Assembly (NCBI GenBank): GCA_963707445.1
Contig: CAVPPW010000050.1
Coordinates: 1 to 64,000, forward strand
Reading direction: 5' to 3'
Source of the DNA: JALORV01 sp963707445
GTDB taxonomy: Bacteria; Pseudomonadota; Gammaproteobacteria; Burkholderiales; Burkholderiaceae_F
Length of the DNA: 64,000 nucleotides
Positions 16,884-28,152 of this stretch are shown here, piece after piece. The stretch's first letter is position 1, and each line of letters begins with the position of its first letter. The notes beneath the pieces are model-generated. The model was not told where the DNA came from. It searched no databases and saw nothing but the letters and a program-made list of their open reading frames with translations. The position numbers were made by a program, and so were the translations under genes.

Positions 16884-19622
16884 ATGGCAAGCACAACAGT
16901 GGCCCAGTTTGCGACGGAACTGAGAGTTCCGCCGCAGTTGCTGCTCGAGCAGCTGCAGGCGGCCGGGGTCGTCAAGAAGGAAGAGGGCGATGCGCTCTCC
17001 GACGACGACAAGGCGCGCCTGCTGGAGTCGCTCCGCAAGGCCCACCGTGGCGGTGAAGCGGTCGAGAAGAAGAAGATCACGCTGACCCGTAAGCAGACCA
17101 CCTCGATCAAGCAAGCCGATGCCTCGGGCAAGGCACGCACGATCCAGGTCGAGGTCCGCAAGAAGCGAGTCTTCGTCAAGCGTGACGAAGCGGCTGCGGA
17201 ACCCGAGGCGCCCGCGGCGCCTGCGGCGCCGGTCATCGATGCCGCCGAACTGGCCAAGCGCGAGGAAGAAGCGCGGCGCCAGGCGGAATTCACTGCGCGT
17301 CAGATGCAGGAAGCGCGTCAGCGCGCCGAGCATGCGCAGCGCGAACTGGTCGCCGCGCAGAACAAGGAACAGCAGGACGTCGACGTCGCGCGCGAGCGCG
17401 AGGCGGCCGCGACGGCTGAACTTGCGCGCGCCGAGCAGGCGCAGCGCGATGCCGATCGTGCCGCGAAGGAAGCCGCCGACGCCCAGCAGCGGGCGCGCCG
17501 TGCGGTCGAGGATGAGGTCGCCGCCATCAAGAACATGATGTCGGCGCCGAAGAAGGTCGTCGCCAAGGCGCCCGAGCCGGCCACGGCTGGCACGCTGCAT
17601 AAGCCGGCGGCGAGAGCCGATGCCAAGCCCGGCGAGAAGAAGGACGAGAAGAAGCCCGGCGTCAAGGAAGTCAAGAGCGGCAAGCTCGCCTCCAGCTGGT
17701 CGGAAGAACAGCAGAAGAAGCGCACGCTGAAGACCCGCGGCGACAGCTCCGGCGGAACCGGCGCATGGCGCGGCCCGAAGGGTCACCGCAAGCACGGGCG
17801 CGACGATGCCGAAGGCGCGCAGGCAGTGATGCCGGCCGAGCCGACCGTGCGCGACGTCTCGGTGCCCGAGACGATCACGGTCGCGGAGCTCGCGCACAAG
17901 ATGTCGGTCAAGGCCGCCGAGGCCATCAAGGTGCTGATGAAGCTCGGCCAGATGGTGACGATCAACCAGGTGCTCGATCAGGACACCGCGATGATTGTCG
18001 TCACCGAACTGGGCCACAACCCGATCGCCGCGAAGCTGGACGATCCGGAGGCGCTGCTCGCCGAAAGCGAAGCGACTGCTGCCGCCGCGGCCGCCACCAG
18101 CGAAGCCGAACCCGAGGCGCGCCCGCCGGTGGTCACGATCATGGGCCACGTCGACCACGGCAAGACCTCGCTGCTCGATTACATCCGTCGCACGAAGGTG
18201 GCGGCGGGCGAGGCGGGCGGCATCACGCAGCACATCGGCGCCTATCACGTCGAAACGCCGCGCGGCATCATCACCTTCCTCGATACGCCGGGCCACGAGG
18301 CGTTCACGGCGATGCGTGCGCGCGGCGCCAAGGCGACCGACATCGTCATCCTGGTCGTCGCGGCCGACGACGGCGTGATGCCGCAGACCAAGGAAGCGAT
18401 CGCGCACGCGAAGGCCGCTGGCGTGCCGCTCGTGGTGGCGTTGAACAAGATCGACAAGCCGGAAGCAAACCTCGATCGTGTCAAACAGGAACTGGTCGCG
18501 AACGGGGTTGTGCCCGAGGATTACGGCGGCGAGTCGCCGTTTATCCCGGTGTCGGCCAAGACCGGCAAAGGCATCGACGAACTGCTCGAGAACGTGCTGC
18601 TGCAGGCCGAGGTGCGCGAGCTCAAAGCAGTCAAGAACGGGCCGGCCAAGGGCCTCGTCATCGAATCGCAGCTCGACAAGGGCCGGGGTCCGGTCGCGAC
18701 CGTGCTGGTGCAGGCGGGCACGCTGAAGCGTGGCGATGTCGTGCTGGCTGGTTCGAGCTTCGGCCGCGTGCGCGCGATGCTGGACGAGGCAGGAAAGCCG
18801 ATCCAGGAAGCCGGGCCGTCGATCCCGGTCGAGATCCAGGGCCTGTCAGACGTGCCGTCCGCCGGCGACGAGCTGATCGTGCTCGGCGATGAGCGCAAGG
18901 CGCGCGAGATCGCGCTGTACCGCCAGGGCAAGTACCGCGACACCAAGCTCGCCAAGCAGCAGGCCGCCAAGCTCGAGAACATGTTCGAGAACATGGGCGA
19001 GGGAGCGCGCACGCTGCCGCTGATCATCAAGGCCGACGTCCAGGGCTCGCAGGAGGCCCTGACGCAGGCCCTAACCAAGCTTTCGACCGACGAGGTCAAG
19101 GTGCAGGTGGTGCACGCGCAGGTCGGCGGCATCACCGAGAGCGACGTCAATCTCGCGCTGGCATCGAAGGCCGTCATCATCGGCTTCAACGTGCGCGCCG
19201 ACGTGTCGGCGCGCAAGCTCGCCGAGGGCAACGGCATCGATATCCGCTACTACAACATCATCTATGACGCGGTCGACGAGGTGAAGGCGGCGCTGTCGGG
19301 TCTGCTGGCGCCGGAGCAGCGCGAGCAGGTGCTGGGCATGGTCGAGATCCGCCAGATCTTCCGCGTGCCGAAGATCGGTGCCGTGGCAGGTTGCATGGTG
19401 CTCGACGGCGTCGTAAAGCGCACCGCCAGCGCGCGGCTGTTGCGCGACAACGTCGTGATCTGGACCGGAGAGCTCGATTCCCTGAAGCGTTTCAAAGACG
19501 ATGTCAAGGAAGTGAAGGCCGGGTTCGAATGCGGCCTGAGCCTCAAGGGCTACGACGACATCAAGGAAGGCGATCAGCTGGAGATCTTCGAGGTCCAGGA
19601 AGTGGCTCGTACCCTTAGCTGA
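16884..19622 (+). CDS. infB: Translation initiation factor IF-2
   Basis: IF-2 is the GTPase that brings initiator tRNA to the 30S subunit. The 912-residue protein has the small N-terminal IF2_N domain (VAQFATELRVPPQLLLEQL). A long charged linker rich in Ala/Glu/Arg, likely coiled coil, spans about residues 100-240, and a second IF2_N segment lies near 330. The G domain has G1 GHVDHGKT at 421-428, G3 DTPGHE at 467 and G4 NKID at 521, followed by domains II-IV. Methionine codons inside the linker could give shorter forms as in other bacteria. No frame break is seen. Confidence 0.97.
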   Translation: MASTTVAQFATELRVPPQLLLEQLQAAGVVKKEEGDALSDDDKARLLESLRKAHRGGEAVEKKKITLTRKQTTSIKQADASGKARTIQVEVRKKRVFVKRDEAAAEPEAPAAPAAPVIDAAELAKREEEARRQAEFTARQMQEARQRAEHAQRELVAAQNKEQQDVDVAREREAAATAELARAEQAQRDADRAAKEAADAQQRARRAVEDEVAAIKNMMSAPKKVVAKAPEPATAGTLHKPAARADAKPGEKKDEKKPGVKEVKSGKLASSWSEEQQKKRTLKTRGDSSGGTGAWRGPKGHRKHGRDDAEGAQAVMPAEPTVRDVSVPETITVAELAHKMSVKAAEAIKVLMKLGQMVTINQVLDQDTAMIVVTELGHNPIAAKLDDPEALLAESEATAAAAAATSEAEPEARPPVVTIMGHVDHGKTSLLDYIRRTKVAAGEAGGITQHIGAYHVETPRGIITFLDTPGHEAFTAMRARGAKATDIVILVVAADDGVMPQTKEAIAHAKAAGVPLVVALNKIDKPEANLDRVKQELVANGVVPEDYGGESPFIPVSAKTGKGIDELLENVLLQAEVRELKAVKNGPAKGLVIESQLDKGRGPVATVLVQAGTLKRGDVVLAGSSFGRVRAMLDEAGKPIQEAGPSIPVEIQGLSDVPSAGDELIVLGDERKAREIALYRQGKYRDTKLAKQQAAKLENMFENMGEGARTLPLIIKADVQGSQEALTQALTKLSTDEVKVQVVHAQVGGITESDVNLALASKAVIIGFNVRADVSARKLAEGNGIDIRYYNIIYDAVDEVKAALSGLLAPEQREQVLGMVEIRQIFRVPKIGAVAGCMVLDGVVKRTASARLLRDNVVIWTGELDSLKRFKDDVKEVKAGFECGLSLKGYDDIKEGDQLEIFEVQEVARTLS

Positions 19623-19623
19623 G

Positions 19624-19697
19624 CCGGCGAAAGTACAAACCTACTTTCGCCGGGTCGAGTTTGAAAAAGTTCGCTGGCGAAGCCAGTCGAACTTTTT
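19624..19697 (+). other. Two strong hairpins between infB and rbfA
   Basis: The first is a perfect 12-base inverted repeat (CCGGCGAAAGTA at 19624-19635, its complement at 19642-19653) with a 6-base loop. The second pairs AAAAAGTTCG-CTGGC (19664-19678) with GCCAG-T-CGAACTTTTT (19682-19697) around a GAA loop and one bulged T. It ends in five T residues, so it could act as a terminator on either strand. They fill almost all the 89-base gap inside a normally co-transcribed operon, suggesting partial termination or mRNA processing. Confidence 0.65.
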
Positions 19698-19711
19698 GAT
19701 GGCAACCGCAC

Positions 19712-20068
19712 ATGAAACCAACCAGGAAGCCGGGTCGTGGATTGCGCGTGGCGGATCAGATCCAGCGCGACCTGGCGGAGATGATCCAGCGCGAAGTGCC
19801 GACCGAGCGGGCCGGGCTCGTGACGTTGACCGGCGTCGAGGTCTCCCCGGACTACGCTCATGCGAAGGTGTACTACACGACGATCGGTGCGCCAATCGAG
19901 GCGGCCCAGCGTGTGCTGACCGAGAAGGCCGGCTACTTTCATTCGATGCTGTTCAAGCGCCTGTCGATCCACACGATTCCGCACCTGGTGTTCGTCCGCG
20001 ACGAATCAGTCGAGCGCGGAATCGAGATCGACCGGCTGATCGACGAGGCGAACCGGGACCGCGGTTAA
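19712..20068 (+). CDS. rbfA: 30S ribosome-binding factor RbfA
   Basis: RbfA is a small KH-like protein needed for late 30S maturation and 16S rRNA 5' processing. The 118-residue product shows GLRVADQIQRDLAEMIQREV, LVTLTGVEVSPDYAHAKVYY, and a C-terminal PHLVFVRDESVERGIEIDRL, all family hallmarks. The start MKPTRKPGRGLR is the only reasonable ATG. truB follows after 12 bases. Confidence 0.95.
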   Translation: MKPTRKPGRGLRVADQIQRDLAEMIQREVPTERAGLVTLTGVEVSPDYAHAKVYYTTIGAPIEAAQRVLTEKAGYFHSMLFKRLSIHTIPHLVFVRDESVERGIEIDRLIDEANRDRG

Positions 20069-20080
20069 GGCGGCAGCGCC

Positions 20081-20988
20081 GTGGGCAAATCGCGCGGCGA
20101 ACGGGTCAATGGCGTACTGTTGCTGGACAAGCCAGGCGGCATGACGTCTAACCTCGCCTTGCAGAAGGCGCGAAGGCTGATGAATGCGGCAAAGGCCGGC
20201 CATACCGGCACGCTGGATCCGATGGCGACCGGGCTGCTGGCGCTGACGTTCGGCGAGGCGACCAAATTTTCGGCGGACCTGCTGGATGCGGACAAGTCGT
20301 ACCGCGCCACGCTGAAGCTCGGCGTCACGACAACGACCGGCGACGCCGACGGTGAGGTGTCCGCCACGGCGCCGGTGGCCGTCAGCGACGCGGTCATCGA
20401 CGAGGTGCTGGCGCGCTTCACCGGCCGCATCGAGCAGGTGCCGCCGATGTATTCGGCTCTGAAGCGCGACGGGCGGCCGTTGTATGAACTCGCGCGGGCC
20501 GGTGTCGAAGTCGAGCGGGCGCCGCGGCAGGTGCTGATCCACAGCCTGCGGCGCGTCGCGCGCTTGGGCGATGAAGTGACGCTGGATGTGGAATGCAGCA
20601 AGGGCACCTACGTGCGGGTGCTGGCGCAGGATATCGGCCGCGCGCTCGGTTGCGGCGCGCATCTGAGCGGGTTGCGAAGGCTGCGCGTTGGAACGCTGTC
20701 GCTGGAAGACGCCGTGACGCTTGCTGCACTCGAGCCGATGCCGATCGACGAGCGGCGCGCCCGACTTCAGCCGGTGGACGGATTGCTGTGCTCGCTGCCG
20801 CGGGTCGACTTGGACGAAGGCCTCGCCGGGCGTTTCCGGCAGGGACAGCGGCTGGCGGTCGACGCCGGACCGCGCGGCGCCCGCGTCCGGGTGTACGCGC
20901 CGCAGAATGAACTGCTCGGCACGGCGAACGTCAACGATTGGGGTGTCGTCGCGCCGGAACGTCTGATATCGAACGAGAAAGAAAACTC

Positions 20989-20992
<4 letters not shown>
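20081..20992 (+). CDS. truB: tRNA pseudouridine(55) synthase TruB
   Basis: TruB forms pseudouridine 55 in the T-loop of tRNAs. The 303-residue protein starts with GTG and carries the N-terminal RVNGVLLLDKPGGMTSN, the catalytic Asp46 in GHTGTLDPMATGLL, MYSALKRDGRPLYELARAG and the C-terminal TYVRVLAQDIGRALGCGAHL, then a PUA-like end. The stop overlaps the typA start by four bases (ATGA). Confidence 0.95.
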
Positions 20993-22821
<1,829 letters not shown>

Positions 22822-22876
22822 CGCTTCGACTTGTGCGTGCTTTGCGGAATCGCTAGCGAATCGGCTCCCTCCCCAG

Positions 22877-22897
22877 CCCTCCCTCCGGGAGGGAGGG
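22877..22897. repeat. Palindromic CCCTCCCTCC hairpin downstream of typA
   Basis: A 10-base inverted repeat around a single G (CCCTCCCTCC-G-GGAGGGAGGG) lies in the 95-base gap between typA and the next gene, 20 bases before its GTG start. Pyrimidine-rich repeats of this look recur in gene gaps of many high-GC proteobacteria. I found no second copy in the window. Confidence 0.5.
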
Positions 22898-22916
22898 GGC
22901 TCAACACCGACGCACC

Positions 22917-23825
22917 GTGGCTTACGATCCTGCCCACCGCCGCGCATTGATCCTGATGATCATTGCTCCGCTGCTCTGGAGCATCGCCGGCGTCGTCACG
23001 CGCAACCTCTCACCGGAGCTGCAGGCGCAGGGTCGGTTCGAGATCACGTTCTGGCGGAGTCTGTTTGCCGCGGTCTTCGTCGGCGGCTATCTGCTGCTGA
23101 TTCGACGTGACTTCGCCGGCGCGTTGTGGCGCGCTGGGCCGGCCGGCATCATTTCCGGCTGCATGTGGGCGACGATGTTCATCTGCTTCATGCTGGCGCT
23201 GACGCTGACGTCGACGGCGAACACGCTGATCGTGCTCGCGGTGGCGCCGCTGCTGACGACTCTGCTCGCCTGGGCCGTGCTGAAGTCGCCGATTCCGACG
23301 CGGACCTGGCTCGCGGTGGCGATAGCGACGGCCGGTATCGTCTGGATGTTCGCCGGCAGCCTCAGCATCGAGTCATCGACCAGCGTGCTCGGCATGCTGA
23401 TCGCATTTGGTTCGCCGATGGCTGCCGCGATCAATGTCGTGCTGCTGAAGAAGCGCGGCCAGGGTGTCGACCTGGTTCCGGCCGTTTTCATCGGTGGACT
23501 CGTGTCGGCCGCGATCATGCTGCCGCTGGCGACGCCATTTATCGGTCAGCCGCGCGACGTGGTGCTGCTCGCAGTACTCGGATTCTTCCAGCTGGGGCTG
23601 CCTTGCATGCTTCTTGTTGTCGCAGCTCGCCATCTGTCGGCCACCGAGGTAGCGCTGCTGGCGCTGCTGGAAGTGCTGCTCGGCCCGCTGTGGTCGTGGA
23701 TCGGAGCCGGCGAGGCGCCGGCACCGACGACGCTGGCCGGCGGCGCTTTGGTGCTCGGCGCACTCGTGCTCAACGAGTTGGCAGGGAGCCGCGCGCGGGT
23801 GGTCGCCCGCGCCGGGGGCGGCTGA
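22917..23825 (+). CDS. DMT-superfamily (EamA) inner-membrane transporter
   Basis: The 302-residue protein has ten predicted membrane helices arranged as two EamA repeats. The first contains LWSIAGVVTRNL and an FWRSLFAAVFVGGYLLL segment; the second contains FGSPMAAAINVVLLKKRGQ and ALLEVLLGPLWSWIGAGEAP. Family members export amino acids, nucleotides or drugs; the substrate cannot be told. It starts with GTG in the family-typical MAYDPAHRRAL context. It is followed by a DUF2189 gene after 23 bases, probably in one transcript. Confidence 0.86.
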   Translation: MAYDPAHRRALILMIIAPLLWSIAGVVTRNLSPELQAQGRFEITFWRSLFAAVFVGGYLLLIRRDFAGALWRAGPAGIISGCMWATMFICFMLALTLTSTANTLIVLAVAPLLTTLLAWAVLKSPIPTRTWLAVAIATAGIVWMFAGSLSIESSTSVLGMLIAFGSPMAAAINVVLLKKRGQGVDLVPAVFIGGLVSAAIMLPLATPFIGQPRDVVLLAVLGFFQLGLPCMLLVVAARHLSATEVALLALLEVLLGPLWSWIGAGEAPAPTTLAGGALVLGALVLNELAGSRARVVARAGGG

Positions 23826-23848
23826 GCGCCGCGCGATAATCGCGACCG

Positions 23849-24637
23849 ATGGATGCGAACGCCTCAGCAGGCGGTGCCCCACTGCCGGTACGGCAGGTCG
23901 CTCCATTGTCAGCGCTGACATGGCTCGCCCTTGGCTGGCGCGACTTCATTCGCAGTCCGCTCGCAGGACTCATGCACGGCGCCTTCGTCGCGGTCGCCGG
24001 CTGGATCGTGCTGGCGGTCTCGTTGCGCTTTGGGTGGGTGGCACCCGGCGCGTTTTCCGGCTTCGTCATCGTCGGCCCGATCCTCGTCACGGGTCTGTAC
24101 GAGATCAGCCGTCTTCTGGCGCGTGGCGAGCGTGCTGGTATTGGCGATGCGATCGCCGCATGGCGTCGCGGAACACGGCCGCTGGTGCAACTCGGCATCC
24201 TGCTCGCGGTGCTCGGCACGCTGTGGGTCGGCGCTTCGGCGCTGCTGTTCACGCTCTTTGCACCGGCACCGCTGCGCGGGCCGCTCGAGTTCGTGCGCTA
24301 TGCCTTCGTTGAACAGGGCAATCTTCTTTTCACGCTGTGGGCGATCCTCGGCGGACTTGGCGTCGCGATCGTCTTTTCGCTCACCGCTGTGTCGCCGCCT
24401 CTGCTGCTCGGCCGCAGGGTGGGCTTCCGCCAGGCTCTGCTGACCAGCGCACGCGCGGTCGGCGAGAATCCGATCGCGATGTTCCTCTGGGCAGTCGTGA
24501 TCCTGGTCGCGACCTCCTTATCGCTGGCTACCGCAATGCTCGGCTTCCTCGTCAGCGTGCCGGTGCTCGGACATGCCAGCTGGCACGCCTACCGTGAGCT
24601 GGTCGATGTCGACGGCGTCGCACTGCGCAATCCCTGA
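23849..24637 (+). CDS. DUF2189 family integral membrane protein
   Basis: The 262-residue protein has six or so hydrophobic segments and the family pattern LTWLALGWRDFIRSPLAGLMHG at its start, AFSGFVIVGPILVTGLYEIS, and SVPVLGHASWHAYRELV at the end. The role of DUF2189 is unknown. The ATG at 23849 gives the usual short polar N-terminus. It is followed two bases later by a DUF2788 gene, a neighbour pair I regard as normal for betaproteobacteria. Confidence 0.85.
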   Translation: MDANASAGGAPLPVRQVAPLSALTWLALGWRDFIRSPLAGLMHGAFVAVAGWIVLAVSLRFGWVAPGAFSGFVIVGPILVTGLYEISRLLARGERAGIGDAIAAWRRGTRPLVQLGILLAVLGTLWVGASALLFTLFAPAPLRGPLEFVRYAFVEQGNLLFTLWAILGGLGVAIVFSLTAVSPPLLLGRRVGFRQALLTSARAVGENPIAMFLWAVVILVATSLSLATAMLGFLVSVPVLGHASWHAYRELVDVDGVALRNP

Positions 24638-24639
24638 CG

Positions 24640-24861
24640 ATGGAAGCGACGGTCTTCGGCCTTACCGAGGAGCGGATCACCGAGCTCGGCATGTCGTGGG
24701 GCATCGGCGGTTTCATTGCATTGATGCTCTTCATCATCTGGAAACTGGCGCGTGAATCCAAGGCCGGTCGTTTCGGCACCTTCGTGCTCTTCTTCGTGCT
24801 GGCATTCGGCATCCTGGGTTTCGTCGCCAAGTCGGTCATCCAATGGCTGCTGAAGTCATAG
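24640..24861 (+). CDS. DUF2788 small membrane protein
   Basis: A 73-residue protein with two membrane helices (IGGFIALMLFIIWKLARES and FGTFVLFFVLAFGILGFVA) joined by a short basic loop. It matches the DUF2788 pattern; function unknown. It overlaps the start of the dihydrouridine synthase by 19 bases, which suggests coupled translation. Confidence 0.85.
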   Translation: MEATVFGLTEERITELGMSWGIGGFIALMLFIIWKLARESKAGRFGTFVLFFVLAFGILGFVAKSVIQWLLKS

Positions 24862-25909
24862 GCGCTCCGGCCGCCGTCACCGAGGCTTGGCGCTTCTGCG
24901 TCGCGCCGATGATGGACTGGACCGACCGGCATTGCCGCTACTTCCACCGACAGCTCTCGTCGAGGGCGCGCCTGTACACGGAAATGGTGACCACCGGCGC
25001 GCTCCTGCACGGGGATGCCGCGCGGCATTTGCACTTCGACGCAGCCGAGCATCCGGTCGCTCTGCAGCTCGGCGGCAGCGAACCCGACGAGCTGGCTCGT
25101 GCCGCACGATTGGGCGAGCGGGCCGGCTACGACGAGATCAATTTGAACTGCGGCTGTCCGTCAGAACGTGTGCAGCGTGGCGCCTTTGGCGCCTGCCTGA
25201 TGGCAGAGCCGGATCTCGTCGCCGCCTGTATCCGGGCGATGCAGGATGCCGTCGCCGTTCCGGTCACGGTCAAGCACCGCATCGGCATCGACCGCGGCGA
25301 AGATTACGGCCTCGGTCCGAGACTTCGTCGGCACGCTGCACGATGCAGGCTGCCGCGTGTTCATCGTGCACGCCCGCAACGCCTGGCTTCAAGGACTGAG
25401 CCCGAAGGAAAACCGCGAGGTGCCGCCGCTGCGCTACGAGGTCGTGCATCGACTGAAGCGCGACTTTGCCGCAGCGGTCTTCGTGCTCAACGGCGGACTG
25501 CAGTCGCTCGACGATGCGCTGATGCAAGCCCGTGGATTCGACGGCGCAATGCTCGGGCGTGCCGTCTATCACGATCCGTTCCTGCTGACCGAAGTCGATG
25601 CGCGCTGCTATCAGCGACGCGCGGCCGCGCTTCACACGCGAAGGCATCGTCGAGCGGATGTCGCGTTATCTCGAGCGCGAGTTCGCGGCGGGCACGGCGC
25701 CGCGCCACGTCGTGCGCCACATGTTGGGACTGTTCCAGGGGCTGCGCGGCGCGCGCCACTGGCGGCGGCTGCTGAGCGACGCCGCATTCCTGGACGCGCC
25801 GGCGCCGGGGTCATTGCGGCTGGCGCTGGACCAGGTTCGCCGAACTCGGACCCGCACAGACGCGCTGCGGCCTGAGCGCGCCAACCCGATTAGCCGGTGC
25901 AGGCTTTGA
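24843..25909 (+). CDS. dusA: tRNA-dihydrouridine synthase A-like (two frame breaks)
   Basis: This flavin enzyme reduces uridines in the tRNA D-loop. The first frame gives FCVAPMMDWTDRHCRYFHRQ, YTEMVTTGALLHGD, VALQLGGSEPDELA and the catalytic-cysteine motif EINLNCGCPSERVQRGAFG (Cys near residue 104), all DusA-type. Reading moves frame near 25312 (VRDFVGTLHDAGCRVFIVHAR, LNGGLQSLDDAL, DGAMLGRAVYHDP) and again near 25615 (GIVERMSRYLEREFA, RHMLGLFQGLRGARHWRR). The 3' end is uncertain and overlaps the convergent gene at 25890. Repaired length would be about 340 residues, normal for DusA. Confidence 0.85.
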
Positions 25910-26369
25910 CCGCGTCTTCCTCGCGACGGCCGAGTTCCTTGTCGGCCTTCTGCATCTGCTCGACCGTGGCCGGGCGCTGCTCAAGTGACGCGCGAGAAGA
26001 GCGAGTCCGTTCGAGTTCGCGCTGCGCGCGCTCGCAGCGCTCGCGCTGCTTGGCCTGGACTTTCTTGGCTTCGGCGGCGTCCCGCTCGGCCTTGGTCTGC
26101 GCCTGCTCGCGCGCCTTGTCGGACGCCTTCACCTCGGCCGCGTCGCGCTTCGCGCGCTCCTTCGCCGCCTTTTGCTCGTCGACTGCAACCGGCGGCGACG
26201 TGTTGACCTTGCGCACGGCCGAGGTGCCTTCCGGACACTGTGTGTTCGAGTAGGTGACCTTGCCGTCGGCGGATTCGCAACGCTGCACGCCCTGTGCGGT
26301 GGCAGTCGCAGCGCCGAGCAGACACGCGAGCGGCAAGACGCACGACAGAAGGAGCCGGTGGCGGCGCAT
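25890..26369 (-). CDS. Exported DUF4124-domain protein
   Basis: The 159-residue protein has a signal peptide (MRRHRLLLSCVLPLACLLGA, cleavage likely after ATA). The short DUF4124 module VQRCESADGKVTYSNTQCPEGT holds two cysteines that probably form a disulfide in the periplasm. The rest is a highly charged Ala/Glu/Lys helix of about 100 residues (likely coiled coil) ending DAVKACTG. Function unknown. A second DUF4124 gene lies directly upstream on the same strand, so the two form a pair. Confidence 0.78.
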   Translation of the reverse strand: MRRHRLLLSCVLPLACLLGAATATAQGVQRCESADGKVTYSNTQCPEGTSAVRKVNTSPPVAVDEQKAAKERAKRDAAEVKASDKAREQAQTKAERDAAEAKKVQAKQRERCERAQRELERTRSSRASLEQRPATVEQMQKADKELGRREEDAVKACTG

Positions 26370-26379
26370 GTTCGGTGCC

Positions 26380-26855
26380 TCAGCCGCAGACGCGGCGATA
26401 GTCTGCGGTCAGCTGCTCCGCATGGCGATCCATCTGTTCGAGATCGTCGAGGGAGTAGAAGGGCCGGTTGACCATCAGATTGCGCATGCGATGGACTGAC
26501 TGGATCTCGCCCTGCAGGAAGGCGCAATCGGCACCGCGCTGGTCGCGTTGCTGCTGTTGACCCTGCTGCTGCACCTGGGCTGCCGCCGCCTGCTGCGAGC
26601 GGCGTTGCTCGGCCATCTGCTGCACGGCCTGCGGCCTCGCGGGCGGCATTGTCCTGTGCGGCCCGCTGCGCTTCGGGCGACGGCGCCGGCGTCGGCTGCA
26701 GCGCCTTTACCGGCCGCGTGCCCTCGGGGCATTCGGCGTTGGAATAGGTGATGCGGCCGCCCGGCCCTCGCAGCGCTGGATCGTCTGGCTGGCGACGAGA
26801 GTCGGTACCGCGAGGACGACTGCGGCTGCTTACGTGAGCAATGCGAATAGAGCAT
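26380..26855 (-). CDS. Second exported DUF4124-domain protein (several frame breaks)
   Basis: Pieces in three frames join into one DUF4124 protein. They are a signal-like AAAVVLAVPTLVASQTIQRCEG (26835-26765), then GRITYSNAECPEGTRPVKAL and a Pro/Ala/Gln-rich linker (26760-26630). The intact C-terminus runs QQMAEQRRSQQAA to DYRRVCG and ends at 26380, ten bases before the first DUF4124 gene. It contains SVHRMRNLMVNRPFYSLDDL. Breaks lie near 26765, near 26640 and at the N-terminus, where the exact start cannot be fixed. Function unknown; likely co-transcribed with 25890-26369. Confidence 0.6.
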
Positions 26856-26955
26856 CAGGCCAGTCTAGCGAACGGCCTGATTGGCGTCATCGCAACGCGC
26901 CGAGCGGCAGCGGCGGGCGCAGCTGCACGTCGCGGCTGCGGTGGCGGCAGCGGCC

Positions 26956-28035
26956 TTACTGGACGCCGGCGACTTGCCGGATCGCGTCGGCTGCGGTCCG
27001 GTTGAAGCGGTACTGGTAGTCGTACACGCTCGCCCCGCCTGGTAGAGCTTGCCGGGACGCACACCCGGCAGTCCCTTGGTCGGTTCGACGAATGCGATGC
27101 GCGCGGATTCGCGCTCGACGTTCGATACGCCGGTGTCGAGCGGATCGACCTGCGCCGGGAACGACAGCACGACCGCGCGCGTTCCGGCGATCGTGCGTTC
27201 TCCTCCCATTCGCCCCGGCCGATCACCTTCTCGGCCGACACGATCGCAGAACAGCGTCCCGGTCTTGGCGGGGTACAGGTCAACTTCGCCCTTCTTCGCA
27301 TTGCCCATCGCCTGAAGAGCATCGCGTAGGGCTTCGCGCCCTGCCGGTCCTCATACGGCGAGGCAATACGGGATCTGCTTCGAGAAGTTGCCGACGAACT
27401 GCGAGGTCGTGGCTGGCGCCGGTGAACGACTCGCGGCGCGGCAGCATCAGCACGTCGTCGATGAAGCGGGCGGTGGCGAGATAGGCCACCGAGCCCTTCG
27501 GGAAGCGCGCGTTGCCCGCCTTGTTAGCCTCCGGCTTCGGATAGTTATCCGGAGTGCGCAGGAAGTTCGCAATCCACATATCCGAAACGTCATAGGCCTG
27601 CAGTGTCACCGCGATGCGCAGCGGGGCCTGCCCCGCGTAGACGATATAGACCGAATCATCGTTACCGGGGATTGCGAAGTTCGGGCGCCCAAGCGCGCGC
27701 CGCTCGCCATTGAGCACCGCGTGCGCTACGTCGATCTGGCCGTTCAGCGTCGTCTCGTTTGCATCGCTGCTGGTCTCCGTCAGTGCGTAGCGGTTGCCTT
27801 CACCGGGCGTGGCCGCTGCCCGGATGTTCGACATACGGGTGCCCTGGAAGTGATAAAGCCCGTCGCCCTTCAGCGCATCGAACGACGGCGCTTTGATCGG
27901 CTTCGCACCGGGGACGACGACCGGCTTGGGCGCCGGGCCGTAGACGACGGTCTCGGCGCGTTCCTGGGCAATCGCGCACTGCACAGCCAGCACGGCCAGC
28001 GCGACGGTGCAGAAGCGGAAAGTCTGTCTTGCCAT
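26956..28035 (-). CDS. Exported protein of unknown function (frame breaks in the second half)
   Basis: I do not recognise this family. The first ~210 residues read cleanly: a signal peptide (MARQTFRFCTVALAVLAVQC, cleavage near AIAQ), then GDGLYHFQGTRMSNIRAAAT, RPNFAIPGNDDSVYIVYAGQ and SVAYLATARFIDDVLMLPRR. The continuation lies in other frames: FVGNFSKQIPYCLAV near 27370, KKGEVDLYPAKTGTLFCDR near 27260, RIAFVEPTKGLPGVRPGKLY near 27070. A last segment VYDYQYRFNRTAADAIRQVA stops at 26956. The repaired protein would be about 355 residues, soluble and periplasmic. It sits upstream of the DUF4124 pair on the same strand; no enzyme motif is evident. Confidence 0.55.
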
Positions 28036-28152
28036 GAAGTTCTCCCGTGATGTCTTTTTGCCGGGGCCAGCCGGTTGGCGCGAATGGTACTGGTTCGGGC
28101 AACCCGCGGTCGTCCGAAAAAGGGGTGGATCGATCTCCCGCGAAGTTGGGAC

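Noticed and set aside
14708..17293. 861-codon minus-strand open frame opposite rimP-nusA-infB
   Set aside because: Mirror of conserved genes, low-complexity Leu/Arg/Asp composition, no ribosome site or motif.
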